This document shows positions 9,070 through 17,785 of a DNA stretch of 64,000 bases, in pieces. The stretch's first letter is position 1. The number at the start of each line of letters is the position of its first letter. A program made the position numbers and the translations under genes. A model generated the notes under the pieces. The model searched no databases, was not told where the DNA came from, and was given only the letters and a program-made list of their open reading frames with translations. The stretch is from Anaerolineales bacterium (GTDB lineage: Bacteria > Chloroflexota > Anaerolineae > Anaerolineales > Villigracilaceae): positions 1,674,001 to 1,738,000 of the forward strand of contig CP129480.1 of the NCBI GenBank assembly GCA_030583885.1. Direction: 5' to 3'.

Positions 9070-9612
9070 TTATTTTAAGGCTTCTTCAATGCGTGTGCGT
9101 AGCAGGGCCTCGGACATGGGTCCGCCGATGACGACTTCGGTGATAATGCCGAAACGGTTGATGAAATAGGATGATGGCAGTGACCGGATCTGGTATGCCC
9201 TGCCGGTTTCGTTTGTTTCATCGAGCAGGATGGGGAAGGTGAGGCCGTATTCCTCTACGAACGGGACGACAGCCAGCGGATTATCCTGGTAGGTCATGTT
9301 GACCGCAAGGACGGTAAATCCCTGGTCTTTGTATTCTTCGTACATCTTTTGAATGGCCGGCATTTCTGCCCGGCAGGGCGGACACCAGGTTGCCCAAAGA
9401 TTGATGAGCACCGCCTGACCTTTTAAATCAGCAAGGCTGTAGGTTTCACCTTCAGGGGTTTTGAGCGTAATATCCGGTGCGGGGAACCCCGCCTGGGGCG
9501 CAGGGACGCCGCCAGAGACGGATGTCCCAGTGGTATCGGCGCTAAGCACGATCCAGGCGGCACACGCGATCAGAAGGAGGATATAAAGGATAAGGCGTTG
9601 GGATCGGATCAT
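9070..9612 (-). CDS. TlpA/ResA-like membrane-anchored thioredoxin
   Basis: This is an extracytoplasmic thiol-disulfide oxidoreductase. An N-terminal anchor (about 5-24) is followed by a linker and an AhpC/TSA-Redoxin thioredoxin fold, with the active site WATWCPPC (Cys about 77 and 80) and the cis-Pro region SLPSSYFI. TlpA/ResA proteins reduce disulfides in apocytochrome c or other secreted proteins. It is transcribed with the Lgt-like gene. A minus-strand -10-like TATACT lies only 6 bases before the ATG, with no Shine-Dalgarno, suggesting a leaderless transcript. Confidence 0.88.
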   Translation of the reverse strand: MIRSQRLILYILLLIACAAWIVLSADTTGTSVSGGVPAPQAGFPAPDITLKTPEGETYSLADLKGQAVLINLWATWCPPCRAEMPAIQKMYEEYKDQGFTVLAVNMTYQDNPLAVVPFVEEYGLTFPILLDETNETGRAYQIRSLPSSYFINRFGIITEVVIGGPMSEALLRTRIEEALK

Positions 9613-9730
9613 GGTTTAAGTATAATGTTTGGCAAGGATGTAAGCAAGCAGCAGACAATTGGAGGATGCGGGTGTAAAATGGAGGTGTTATTGTATATCC
9701 TGTCTACCTGTGTACGTGTATACTTACCTC

Positions 9731-10492
9731 ATGGCTTTTCCTGACTCAGTCTTCATCGGCATCGATCCCACCTCCGGGCGAAACTCCTTTACCTATGCGG
9801 CATTGGATCGTGACCTGAATCTCCTTGCGCTTTCAGACGGTGAAGTGGACGATGTGACCGCATTTATCGGGGCGTATCCGTCTGCCATGGCGGCGGTCAA
9901 TGCACCTGCCGGGGTGAACCGCGGACTGGTTCGCGAAAGAATGAAAAAGGAGATGCTCACACCCCACAAGATTCGGGGGGCGGATCTGCGTATGGCAGAG
10001 TATGAATTGCGCGAGCGCGGCATCGCTGTATCAGGAACGCCCTCCAGCGTTGGATTTTCCCCCGCCTGGATGCAGTTGGGATTTGAACTCTATCGCAAAT
10101 TGGGGGAAATGGGTTTTAAAAAATATCCCGCGGAAGACAAGCCGTATCAAATTTTGGAAACACATCCGCACGCCTGTTTTTGCGTACTGGCTGGCAGCGT
10201 GCCGCTTTCCAAGCCTTCGCTTGAAGGGAAACTTCAGAGACAGTTATTGCTTTATGAACGCGGTGTCCGCATAAAGGACCCGATGGATTTTTTTGAAGAG
10301 ATCACGCGGCATAAGATGATGAAGGGTGTTTGGCCCCTGGATCTGTTGTTTCTGGCGGAGCAGCTGGATGCGTTGGTTGCGGCCTTTACCGCATGGCTGA
10401 CAGTGCATAAACCCGAGCAGGTTTCCTCCGTTGGCAATGAAAAAGAGGGAATGATATTTTTGCCTGAAAAGGAATTAAAAGATAAATATTAA
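9731..10492 (+). CDS. DUF429 family protein
   Basis: This is a protein of the DUF429 family (RNase H-like fold, predicted nuclease). It starts SVFIGIDPTSGRNS, with the conserved Asp near residue 9; the IDAPLG-like segment VNAPAGVNRG follows, and later come ETHPHACF and KHDI-like helices. No biochemical role is established for the family. A longer reading from a TTG at 9659 exists, but the DUF429 fold begins immediately after the ATG at 9731. A TATACT box ends 6 bases before that ATG, compatible with a leaderless start. It stands alone between the divergent thioredoxin operon and transketolase. Confidence 0.7.
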   Translation: MAFPDSVFIGIDPTSGRNSFTYAALDRDLNLLALSDGEVDDVTAFIGAYPSAMAAVNAPAGVNRGLVRERMKKEMLTPHKIRGADLRMAEYELRERGIAVSGTPSSVGFSPAWMQLGFELYRKLGEMGFKKYPAEDKPYQILETHPHACFCVLAGSVPLSKPSLEGKLQRQLLLYERGVRIKDPMDFFEEITRHKMMKGVWPLDLLFLAEQLDALVAAFTAWLTVHKPEQVSSVGNEKEGMIFLPEKELKDKY

Positions 10493-10513
10493 GCGGATGG
10501 TAAAATATCTCAC

Positions 10514-12481
10514 ATGACAACACAAGACCTTCAAACCCGTGCAATCAATGCACTTCGTTTTCTTTCCGCCGACGGTGTTCAAAAGGCGAATTCCGGTCAC
10601 CCCGGCCTGCCGATGGGGGCTGCGGCGATGGCATATACGATCTGGACGCGCCACTTGAGGCATAACCCCCGCAGCCCAAAATGGATGGGACGCGACCGCT
10701 TCATCCTTTCGGGCGGGCATGGTTCGATGCTCCTGTATTCCTTGCTTCATCTGACGGGATACGACCTGCCGCTCGAACAGTTGCAGAACTTTCGCCAGTG
10801 GGAGAGCCTGACGCCCGGACATCCTGAATACGGCTTGACCCCCGGCGTGGAAGTGACCACAGGACCGCTCGGCCAGGGATTTGCAAACGGCGTCGGCATG
10901 GCAATTGCCGCCTCACATCTCGCCACGATTTTCAACAAGCCCGACCACGAATTAATTGATTCCTATATCTACACCATCGTCACGGACGGCGATCTGATGG
11001 AAGGCGTCGCTTCCGAAGCCGCGTCACTGGCTGGGCATCTCTCGCTGCGGCGCTTGATCTATCTCTACGACGATAACAAGATTTCGATTGACGGCTCCAC
11101 CGACCTCGCCTTCACAGAGGATCGTGCCAAACGCTTTGAGGCATACGGCTGGCACGTCCAGCGCGTGGACGATGGCAACGACGTGGACGCGATTGATAAA
11201 GCCATCCAGGCCGCCAAAGGCGACCCGCGTCCGTCCATCATCATGTGCCGCACGGTCATTGGCTATGGTGCACCAAATAGACAGGGCACTGCCAAGGCGC
11301 ACGGCGAACCGCTTGGTGACGAAGAACTCAACGCCGCCAAGGAAAATCTCGGCTGGGAAAAAGAGCCGCGTTTCTTCATCCCCGACGATGTGCTGGCGTT
11401 CTACCGTAAAGCCGTGGACAAGGGCGCCGTACTCGAAGCTGATTGGAAGAAACGTTTCGACGCCTACAAAAAGGCGCACCCCGAACTCGGTAGTGAATTG
11501 GAACGCCGCCTGAACGGTGAACTTCCCGCGGACTGGGAGACTGCGTTGCCGAAATTCCCCGCCGACCCGAAGGGAATGGCAACCCGCGCTGCATCCGGCA
11601 AAGTCATCAACGCGCTGGCGTCAAAATTACCTGAACTGATTGGCGGTTCGGCAGACCTTGCCCCCTCGAACAATACCAAAATTGACGGTTCGCCCGCCTT
11701 CCAAAAGGACTCGCCCGAAGGGCGTAATTTCCACTTCGGTGTCCGCGAACATGCGATGGGTTCCATCCTCAACGGCATGTCCGTTTTTGGTGGAGTGATT
11801 CCCTACGGCGCGACCTTCCTCGTCTTTGCGGATTACATGCGCGCGGCAGTCCGTCTCGCGGCGCTTTCGCACTACCCGTCCATTTTCATTTTTACACATG
11901 ATAGTGTTGGCTTAGGCGAAGACGGTCCCACGCATCAGCCCGTCGAGCATTTGACCTCATTGCGCTTGATCCCGAACCTGACCGTCATCCGTCCCGCCGA
12001 TGCGAACGAAACCGCGCAAGCGTGGAAGGTGGCAATCGAAAACAGACGCGGTCCCACCGTGCTGGCGTTGACCCGTCAGGCATTGCCCGTATTGGATACG
12101 CCCGCATCCGTTGAAAAAGGTGCGTATGTATTGAAGGATTTCGGTAAGCCTGAAATGATATTGATGGCGTCCGGTTCGGAAGTCAGTTTGATTCTCGAAG
12201 CCGCCCAAAAACTAGCGGACGAAGGCAGGGGCGTGCGTGTCGTTTCCTTCCCCAGTTGGGAACTGTTCGAGAAACAGGATGAAGCCTATCGCGAGTCCGT
12301 CTTGCCGAAGAACATCCAGAAGCGGCTCGCCGTCGAAGCGGGATCAGGTCTCGGCTGGGAGCGATACGCGGGTTCTGTCATCAGTATCGAGCGCTATGGC
12401 GCATCCGCTCCGTATAAAGTCATCTTCGAGAAGCTCGGCTTCACGGTTGAGAATGTGGTGAAGCGCGCGAAAGAATTATGA
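10514..12481 (+). CDS. tkt: Transketolase
   Basis: This is a thiamine-diphosphate enzyme of the non-oxidative pentose phosphate pathway, moving two-carbon units between sugar phosphates. The N-terminal domain has [15 protein letters not shown], the HGSM segment and the ThDP/Mg site [14 protein letters not shown]. The pyrimidine-binding domain has [15 protein letters not shown] and [15 protein letters not shown], and a C-terminal transketolase domain follows. Length (655 aa) is normal. It is the first of three carbohydrate genes (tkt, rpiB, tal-pgi). A TAAAAT box lies 7 bases before the ATG, without a clear Shine-Dalgarno. Confidence 0.96.
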   Translation: MTTQDLQTRAINALRFLSADGVQKANSGHPGLPMGAAAMAYTIWTRHLRHNPRSPKWMGRDRFILSGGHGSMLLYSLLHLTGYDLPLEQLQNFRQWESLTPGHPEYGLTPGVEVTTGPLGQGFANGVGMAIAASHLATIFNKPDHELIDSYIYTIVTDGDLMEGVASEAASLAGHLSLRRLIYLYDDNKISIDGSTDLAFTEDRAKRFEAYGWHVQRVDDGNDVDAIDKAIQAAKGDPRPSIIMCRTVIGYGAPNRQGTAKAHGEPLGDEELNAAKENLGWEKEPRFFIPDDVLAFYRKAVDKGAVLEADWKKRFDAYKKAHPELGSELERRLNGELPADWETALPKFPADPKGMATRAASGKVINALASKLPELIGGSADLAPSNNTKIDGSPAFQKDSPEGRNFHFGVREHAMGSILNGMSVFGGVIPYGATFLVFADYMRAAVRLAALSHYPSIFIFTHDSVGLGEDGPTHQPVEHLTSLRLIPNLTVIRPADANETAQAWKVAIENRRGPTVLALTRQALPVLDTPASVEKGAYVLKDFGKPEMILMASGSEVSLILEAAQKLADEGRGVRVVSFPSWELFEKQDEAYRESVLPKNIQKRLAVEAGSGLGWERYAGSVISIERYGASAPYKVIFEKLGFTVENVVKRAKEL

Positions 12482-12485
12482 ACCC

Positions 12486-12514
12486 GCAGGGGCGCAGCGT
12501 CGCTGCGCCCCTGC
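12486..12514. repeat. Palindromic repeat family, copy 1
   Basis: This is a perfect palindrome with 14-base arms around one central T, with the core AGGGGCGCAGCG. The same core recurs at 22748-22780 and, with small changes, at 40485-40519. It fills the gap between tkt and rpiB, 4 bases after the tkt stop. The transcript could form a strong hairpin there. Confidence 0.9.
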
Positions 12515-12528
12515 AATAAGGATGGAAA

Positions 12529-12993
12529 ATGAAAGTAGCAGTCGGTTGTGACCATGCGGGGTTTCCGCTCAAGGATGTCGTCATCGAAGCGGTGGCGGCG
12601 GCGGGGCACGAAGTGATAGACGTCGGCACGTTTAGCGCGGACGCGGTGGACTTCCCCGAATTCACAAAGAAAGTGGGCGAGAAGGTGCAGAGCGGCGAAG
12701 CCGAGCGCGGAATTTTGATCTGCGGATCGGGCATCGGCGCGGCGATTGCGGCGAACAAGATGAAAGGCATCTACGCCTCGATTTGCCATGATACCTATTC
12801 CGCCGCGCAAGGTGTGGCACATGACGCGATGAATGTCTTGTGCATGGGAGGGCGGGTTATTGGTCCCGAACTTGTGAAGGTGATCGTGTCTGCTTTTCTG
12901 AAAGCACGTTACCTTGGCGAGGACCCAGATGGGGAGCGTTATGCCCGAAGAGTCGGGAAGATCAAGAAGATGGAAGAGAACGGAAACCCATAA
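12529..12993 (+). CDS. rpiB: Ribose 5-phosphate isomerase B
   Basis: This LacAB/RpiB-family enzyme interconverts ribose 5-phosphate and ribulose 5-phosphate. Diagnostic motifs are VGCDHAGFPLKD (residues 5-16, substrate Asp-His) and GILICGSGIGAAIAANK (about 61-77, catalytic Cys about 65). Length (154 aa) is typical. A Shine-Dalgarno (aaggatgg) precedes the ATG. The stop codon overlaps the next start (TAATG), so it is translationally coupled to the Tal-Pgi fusion. Confidence 0.95.
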   Translation: MKVAVGCDHAGFPLKDVVIEAVAAAGHEVIDVGTFSADAVDFPEFTKKVGEKVQSGEAERGILICGSGIGAAIAANKMKGIYASICHDTYSAAQGVAHDAMNVLCMGGRVIGPELVKVIVSAFLKARYLGEDPDGERYARRVGKIKKMEENGNP

Positions 12994-15680
12994 TGGCACC
13001 CATAAAAAAACTCACCTCTCTTGGACAATCCCTCTGGTACGACAACATTCAAAGAAAATTATTGGTCAACGGCGAACTGAAAGCCATGATCCGGCGCGGC
13101 GATATTCGCGGCGTGACGTCCAACCCGACCATCTTCCAGAATGCCATCGCCAAGACGAATGATTACGATGCGGCGTTGATCCCGTTGGCATGGGGCGGCT
13201 GGGACGCGGAGAAGATCTTCTGGCAGCTTGCCGTCGAAGATATTCAGGAAGCCTGCGATCTTTTCAGTCCTCTTTATGAGAAGACCAAGGGCGGTGACGG
13301 TTACGTCAGCATCGAAGTCAGTCCGCTTCTGGCGCGCGATACCGAAGGCACGATCCAGCAGGCGCAGGAACTTTGGAACCGCGTGGACCGACCGAACCTG
13401 ATGGTAAAGATCCCCGCCACGAAGGAAGGCATTCCTGCCATCCGTGCCAGCATTGGCGCGGGCATCAATATCAACGTTACGCTGATCTTTTCGCTTACCC
13501 GTTACGCCGAAGTGATGGATGCCTATCTCGCGGGTCTCGAAGACCGCACATCAAAAGACCTGCCTATTCATCACATCGCGTCTGTCGCTTCGTTCTTCGT
13601 TTCGCGTGTTGATTCCAAGATCGATCCCAAACTCCCCGAAGATTCTCTGTTGCGCGGTAAAGCCGCCATCGCCAATGCGAAGCTCGCATATGAGTCGTTC
13701 GAGTCCATTTTTACGTCGCCGCGTTTCGCCACGCTCAAAGCCCGCTTCCGTGCGCGCGCCCAGCGCCCGCTGTGGGCGTCCACGGGCACGAAAAATCCCG
13801 CCTACCCCGACACGCTTTATGTGGATGAACTCATCGGTCCCGACACCGTCAACACCGTGCCGCCCGCTACGCTGGATGCCTTCCGCGATCACGGCAGGGC
13901 GGCGCTCACCGTTACCCGCGATCTCGACGACGCGCAAAAAATCTTCGTTGACTTGAAAGCCATTGGCATTTCGATGAGCGACGTGACTCAGGAGTTGGAA
14001 GAGGAAGGCGTGGGGGCATTTGCGGATGCATTCAAGACTCTGCTGGATACGATAGAGGAGCGACGCAAGTCCGCGCTCGCTTCGATCTCCCCCGCGGCTG
14101 ATCCTGTTTCCGAACGTTTATCCCAACTCGAAATGGATTCATTCCCCAAACGCCTGTGGGAACACGATGCGGCTTTGTGGACGAACGACCCCTCCGCCCA
14201 AGCCGAAGTGAGAATCCGTCTCGGCTGGCTGGACTCGGTCGAAGATGCCCGCAAACGATTGGATGGTTATCTTGAATTTGCCAAGCAAGTCCATGATGAA
14301 GGCATTGACCGAGTGCTCGTCATAGGCATGGGCGGCTCGTCGTTGACTGCGGAAGTGCTGAGTTCGCTGATGGCGAATTTTGGCGTGGCAGCCAAACTTT
14401 CACTAGCCATTCTTGACTCGACCGACCCGCAACAGGTGGCGGAAGCCGTTAAAAATTATCCGCCCGACAAGGCGTTGTATATCGTCGCCAGCAAATCAGG
14501 CGGCACTGCGGAACTGATGGCGGCGTTCGATTATCTTTGGGAGTTGAGTGACGGAGACGGTTCGCGCTTTATCGCCATCACCGACTCTGGAACGTCGCTC
14601 GAAAAAATGGCGCAGGAGCGCGGCTTCCGTAAAATCTTCAACGCGGATACAAATGTAGGCGGACGTTTCTCTGCGTTAACCGATTTCGGTTTGGTGCCTG
14701 CCGCTTTGCTCGGCATGGACATCGATCAGCTGCTCGGCGCGGCGGAGCGGATGCGCAGACAATCGCTGGCGGATGTCCCTGCGGCGCGTAACCCTGGGGC
14801 GGCGCTGGGCGCTCTGATGGCAGAATCCGCTTTGATGGGCAGGGACAAGCTCACCGTTGTGGCTGATGCGCCTGTGTCCGCGCTGGCGGGGTGGATCGAG
14901 CAGGTCGTCGCCGAGTCCAGCGGCAAGGACGGGAAGGGCATCCTGCCCGTGGCGTTGGAGCCGCTGGGCAAGCCCGATGTCTATGGCGATGATCGGCTGT
15001 TCGTGTATCTCAAGAGTAACGGTGAATTGGAGGCGGGGATTACCTCATTGAAGGAAGCGGGCTTGCCTGTGATCGAATTTCCGATTGCCAGCCCGTATGA
15101 TGTGGGCACTGAGTTCTTCCGCTGGGAGGTTGCGATCTCGACGGCGTGCCACATTTTAGGGATCAACGCCTTCGACCAGCCCGATGTGCAGGATAGCAAA
15201 TTGCGAACCATTGCCAAGATTAAAGAGTATCAGGCGACAGGGAAACTGGCTGAAACCGATCTGGTGGATGTGAAGGATGCGAAGTCCGCGCTTGCTGAAT
15301 TTTTAGCAAACCCGCAAGCAGGGGAGTTCATAACCATCAATACCTACCTGCCGCGCACAGGCGAAATGATCGAAGCGATTCAGGCTTTGCGCGTAGCCAT
15401 TCGAGAGAAAACCAAACTGCCCGTCACGGCTGGATTCGGTCCGCGCTTCCAACATTCAACGGGGCAGTTCCACAAGGGCGGTCCGAACAAGGGACGCTTC
15501 ATTCAGGTGGTCTACGACGCCGACGCAGACATGGACATCCCCACGCAGGGATTGACCTTCGGTACGCTCCTCCGCGCGCAGGCGTTGGGCGATTACGAGG
15601 CGTTGAAGGCGGCAGGGCGCAAGGTGTTGCGGATACGCCTCGACAAGCCGGAAGACCTTGCGGGTATAATATTGGCGTAG
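12993..15680 (+). CDS. tal-pgi: Bifunctional transaldolase / glucose-6-phosphate isomerase
   Basis: This is a natural fusion of two sugar phosphate enzymes, 895 aa. The transaldolase part (about 1-375) has TSNPTIFQNAI and the Schiff-base segment LMVKIPATKEG; the second part (about 400-895) is a phosphoglucose isomerase with VIGMGGSSL, the sugar-isomerase (SIS) segment VASKSGGTAELM and a C-terminal segment with FQHSTGQFHKGGPN. The fusion links the pentose phosphate pathway to glycolysis. The reading frame is open back to 12840 inside rpiB, but homology to transaldolase starts at the ATG at 12993 (TSLGQSLWYDNI), which overlaps the rpiB stop. Confidence 0.94.
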   Translation: MAPIKKLTSLGQSLWYDNIQRKLLVNGELKAMIRRGDIRGVTSNPTIFQNAIAKTNDYDAALIPLAWGGWDAEKIFWQLAVEDIQEACDLFSPLYEKTKGGDGYVSIEVSPLLARDTEGTIQQAQELWNRVDRPNLMVKIPATKEGIPAIRASIGAGININVTLIFSLTRYAEVMDAYLAGLEDRTSKDLPIHHIASVASFFVSRVDSKIDPKLPEDSLLRGKAAIANAKLAYESFESIFTSPRFATLKARFRARAQRPLWASTGTKNPAYPDTLYVDELIGPDTVNTVPPATLDAFRDHGRAALTVTRDLDDAQKIFVDLKAIGISMSDVTQELEEEGVGAFADAFKTLLDTIEERRKSALASISPAADPVSERLSQLEMDSFPKRLWEHDAALWTNDPSAQAEVRIRLGWLDSVEDARKRLDGYLEFAKQVHDEGIDRVLVIGMGGSSLTAEVLSSLMANFGVAAKLSLAILDSTDPQQVAEAVKNYPPDKALYIVASKSGGTAELMAAFDYLWELSDGDGSRFIAITDSGTSLEKMAQERGFRKIFNADTNVGGRFSALTDFGLVPAALLGMDIDQLLGAAERMRRQSLADVPAARNPGAALGALMAESALMGRDKLTVVADAPVSALAGWIEQVVAESSGKDGKGILPVALEPLGKPDVYGDDRLFVYLKSNGELEAGITSLKEAGLPVIEFPIASPYDVGTEFFRWEVAISTACHILGINAFDQPDVQDSKLRTIAKIKEYQATGKLAETDLVDVKDAKSALAEFLANPQAGEFITINTYLPRTGEMIEAIQALRVAIREKTKLPVTAGFGPRFQHSTGQFHKGGPNKGRFIQVVYDADADMDIPTQGLTFGTLLRAQALGDYEALKAAGRKVLRIRLDKPEDLAGIILA
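15665..15670 (+). promoter_or_regulatory. Possible -10 box for hicBA
   Basis: A perfect TATAAT lies within the last codons of tal-pgi, 24 bases before the hicB start. A TCGACA hexamer is 19 bases upstream, longer than the ideal spacing. It would give the toxin-antitoxin pair its own promoter. Confidence 0.35.
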
Positions 15681-15693
15681 ACAAGGAGTTTCC

Positions 15694-15921
15694 ATGCTTA
15701 ACGTTAGTGAGCGGATCGTACGTATCCATATCGAAAAATTGCCCGAAGGCGTGTATCTTGCAACATCCGACGACGTGCAGGGACTGGTCGCCCAGGGGCG
15801 CACCATCACGGAGACGTTGGAGATTGCGCGGGACGTAGCTCGAAAACTGATCGAAGCGCAAAGTGACGTTGACCTTCCACAAGTTGAAGAGAGTTTTGAT
15901 TATCCGTTGATCGTGGGATGA
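15694..15921 (+). CDS. hicB: HicB-family antitoxin
   Basis: This short (75 aa) protein has a partial RNase H fold typical of HicB antitoxins: VRIHIEKLPEGVYLATSDD, then VQGLVAQGRTITETLEIA. It lacks a separate C-terminal DNA-binding domain, like many minimal HicB proteins. It would neutralise HicA, encoded immediately downstream, and probably repress its own promoter. The Shine-Dalgarno aaggag precedes the ATG. Gene order is antitoxin first, the reverse of the Escherichia coli hicAB arrangement but common elsewhere. Confidence 0.85.
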   Translation: MLNVSERIVRIHIEKLPEGVYLATSDDVQGLVAQGRTITETLEIARDVARKLIEAQSDVDLPQVEESFDYPLIVG

Positions 15922-15925
15922 ACCA

Positions 15926-16153
15926 ATGGGGCGATTGGCGGGATTTCGATATCGTGAAATTGTCAGGAAACTCAGAACCTTTGGTTTTGAGTTTTATCGT
16001 CATGCGGCAGGCAGCCATGAAATCTGGAAAAATGAAAAGACCGGCAGATTCACGACAGTTCCAAACCATCCGGGGGATATGCCTGAAGGCACCCTGCGAG
16101 CTATTTTAAAACAAGCGGGTATCGACCCCGAAGATTTTCTGAGCCAGAAATGA
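15926..16153 (+). CDS. hicA: HicA-family mRNA interferase toxin
   Basis: This is a 75-residue HicA toxin with a double-stranded-RNA-binding-like fold that cleaves mRNA. The catalytic histidine is in GSHEIWKN (His about 31). The C-terminal segment TVPNHPGDMPEGTLRAILKQAG is typical, apart from a slightly longer loop. The start lies 4 bases after the hicB stop. An overlapping ATG at 15918 is in another frame and does not encode the family. Confidence 0.85.
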   Translation: MGRLAGFRYREIVRKLRTFGFEFYRHAAGSHEIWKNEKTGRFTTVPNHPGDMPEGTLRAILKQAGIDPEDFLSQK

Positions 16154-16488
16154 CTGATCTCGCCGCTGGAAAATGCATTCCCTGCCGCAAAGGCGACCCC
16201 GCGCTGACGGACGCTGATATCGCGGAACGCCTGCCGCAAATCCCCAAATGGGAATTGGTCCACGCGGACGGCATCCCGCGTTTACAGCGCGTTTTCAAAT
16301 TCAAGAATTACGTCGAAGCGATGGCGTTCACGAACAAGGTCGCGATGACCGCCGAAAAGGAAGACCATCATCCCTTGATGGTGGTCGAGTGGGGCAGGGT
16401 GACCGTACAGTGGTGGACGCATGTGGTCAAGGGATTGCACCAGAACGATTTTGTCATGGCGGCAAAGACGGATGGGATGGTTGGGTGA
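16150..16488 (+). CDS. phhB: 4a-hydroxytetrahydrobiopterin dehydratase (PCD/DCoH family)
   Basis: This enzyme recycles the 4a-hydroxy form of tetrahydropterin. The family motif EKEDHHPLMVVEW (about 74-86) with VTVQWWTH is clear. The N-terminus carries a CIPC pair and ALTDADIAERLPQIPKWEL, as usual. Length (112 aa) is normal. It overlaps the hicA stop by 4 bases. No aromatic amino acid hydroxylase is visible in this window, so its role here is open; the family also includes members linked to molybdopterin metabolism. Confidence 0.9.
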   Translation: MTDLAAGKCIPCRKGDPALTDADIAERLPQIPKWELVHADGIPRLQRVFKFKNYVEAMAFTNKVAMTAEKEDHHPLMVVEWGRVTVQWWTHVVKGLHQNDFVMAAKTDGMVG

Positions 16489-16495
16489 TTAATCT

Positions 16496-17242
16496 ATGAC
16501 AGAACCAGAAGATGCTTATTCCTTGGCAGAAAAAGTATACTCATCACTAGCGTATAAAATTTATGGTCGTCTTGAGTTACTGAGTGTAAATTTTTTTGTT
16601 TTTAGCAGGAATTATCACGAGCTCAAGCGACTATTACATCTCACAAAATCGACAAAAATGATTCTTAGACTGTGGGACTTAAAAAATCGTAATGAGTTAT
16701 CAGCCGTTACCAAAGACATAACCCGATTGTTACACAACTATTTGGCAGCAGCAAAGACTTTGGTAGATCATACTCGCGCCTTGGTTTCAGAATGGTATGC
16801 AGAGTCGGATTTTTTATCAGAATATGAAGCGCAAGTTTTATCACGCTTTACCGAGAATCCAATTTCTGGTTTTATTGAGGGCTTGAGAAATTACAGCTTG
16901 CACTACTCACTTCCATTTACCCAAGCTAGCATGAAAATTACTTCGAGCGACGGACAAAAACTAGATCAGGTTGTATCAGAATTTGTTTTAAGAAGATCAA
17001 TTTTGCGATATTGGTCAAATTGGCCAGCCAAAGCCAGATCATATTTAGACGAATCGGAAGATGAAATTCCTGTAGAAAGCCTGGCTGATCTTTATTACCA
17101 GAAAATTCTTGAATTTCATGTTTGGATTGACAAACGATTAAGGAAAATCCATAGCGATGAATTGGTCTGGTTATCTCAGATGAATGAGAGAATAATAAGC
17201 CTGATGCCAGAGGATGAAAAGCGGGAGCGTGGGCTTTTATAA
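16496..17242 (+). CDS. Uncharacterised AT-rich protein with possible HEPN motif
   Basis: I do not recognise this 248-residue protein. It is predicted mostly helical, with no signal peptide. Residues about 125-136 (EGLRNYSLHYSL) contain R-x4-H, the spacing of the catalytic motif of HEPN ribonuclease domains. Base composition is clearly more AT-rich than the flanking genes and codon choice differs (many TTA, AAA and ATT codons), suggesting horizontal transfer. It lies 7 bases after phhB and close to the hicBA pair. A role in defence or RNA cleavage is only a possibility. Confidence 0.55.
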   Translation: MTEPEDAYSLAEKVYSSLAYKIYGRLELLSVNFFVFSRNYHELKRLLHLTKSTKMILRLWDLKNRNELSAVTKDITRLLHNYLAAAKTLVDHTRALVSEWYAESDFLSEYEAQVLSRFTENPISGFIEGLRNYSLHYSLPFTQASMKITSSDGQKLDQVVSEFVLRRSILRYWSNWPAKARSYLDESEDEIPVESLADLYYQKILEFHVWIDKRLRKIHSDELVWLSQMNERIISLMPEDEKRERGLL

Positions 17243-17292
17243 TTGAGCAATATCTTGCCCCCGAGCAGAATTCAGAGTACATACCCGCTTCG

Positions 17293-17709
17293 TCATTTCC
17301 ACTCCCCAACCCCTGCGAACCGAATCGGCGTGATGTGAGTGATGTACCCTGATTGATCACGAACAGATTGGGGCGGGAATTTCACATCGGGATCGATATA
17401 GGAATATGCCAGTTTCTGGAGCAAGTCCGCTGCGCCGCCTTCGGTCAGGTAGGCATTCCCGTACACCACCAGATATTCCTGCAAGCCTATTTCGGTTTTC
17501 TTATGTCCGAGCATGGATAGCACTACCCTCGGGTCCTTGCGGATGTTTTTGACCTTCTGATACGCGCTCATATGGGCGCAGACAAATTCGTCATTTTCGA
17601 TGCCAATCCAAACCACGGTCACCTGCGGACTGCCGTCCGCGTTGAGCGTGGTCAAATGCGCGAGCGGAGCGGAGGCGATCAGGTCATGGATGGAGTTGGG
17701 GATTTTCAT
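17293..17709 (-). CDS. PPOX-class pyridoxamine 5'-phosphate oxidase-like protein
   Basis: This is a 138-residue split-beta-barrel flavin/F420-binding protein. It shows the pattern SAPLAHLTTLNADGSPQVTVVW near the N-terminus, then KVKNIRKDPRVVLSML and the C-terminal ITPIRFAGVGEWK. Proteins of this class bind FMN or F420 and reduce diverse substrates, so the substrate cannot be assigned. A start at the ATG at 17709 gives a full-length family member. It lies upstream of, and in the same direction as, the GH36 gene's 3' end, 76 bases apart. Confidence 0.8.
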   Translation of the reverse strand: MKIPNSIHDLIASAPLAHLTTLNADGSPQVTVVWIGIENDEFVCAHMSAYQKVKNIRKDPRVVLSMLGHKKTEIGLQEYLVVYGNAYLTEGGAADLLQKLAYSYIDPDVKFPPQSVRDQSGYITHITPIRFAGVGEWK

Positions 17710-17785
17710 GTCACCTCAGAAGTATTTTTGGGTTTGTCATTCTCTCAAAAAGAGACTCTTCGCTGCGCCCAGAGTGATATGATCC

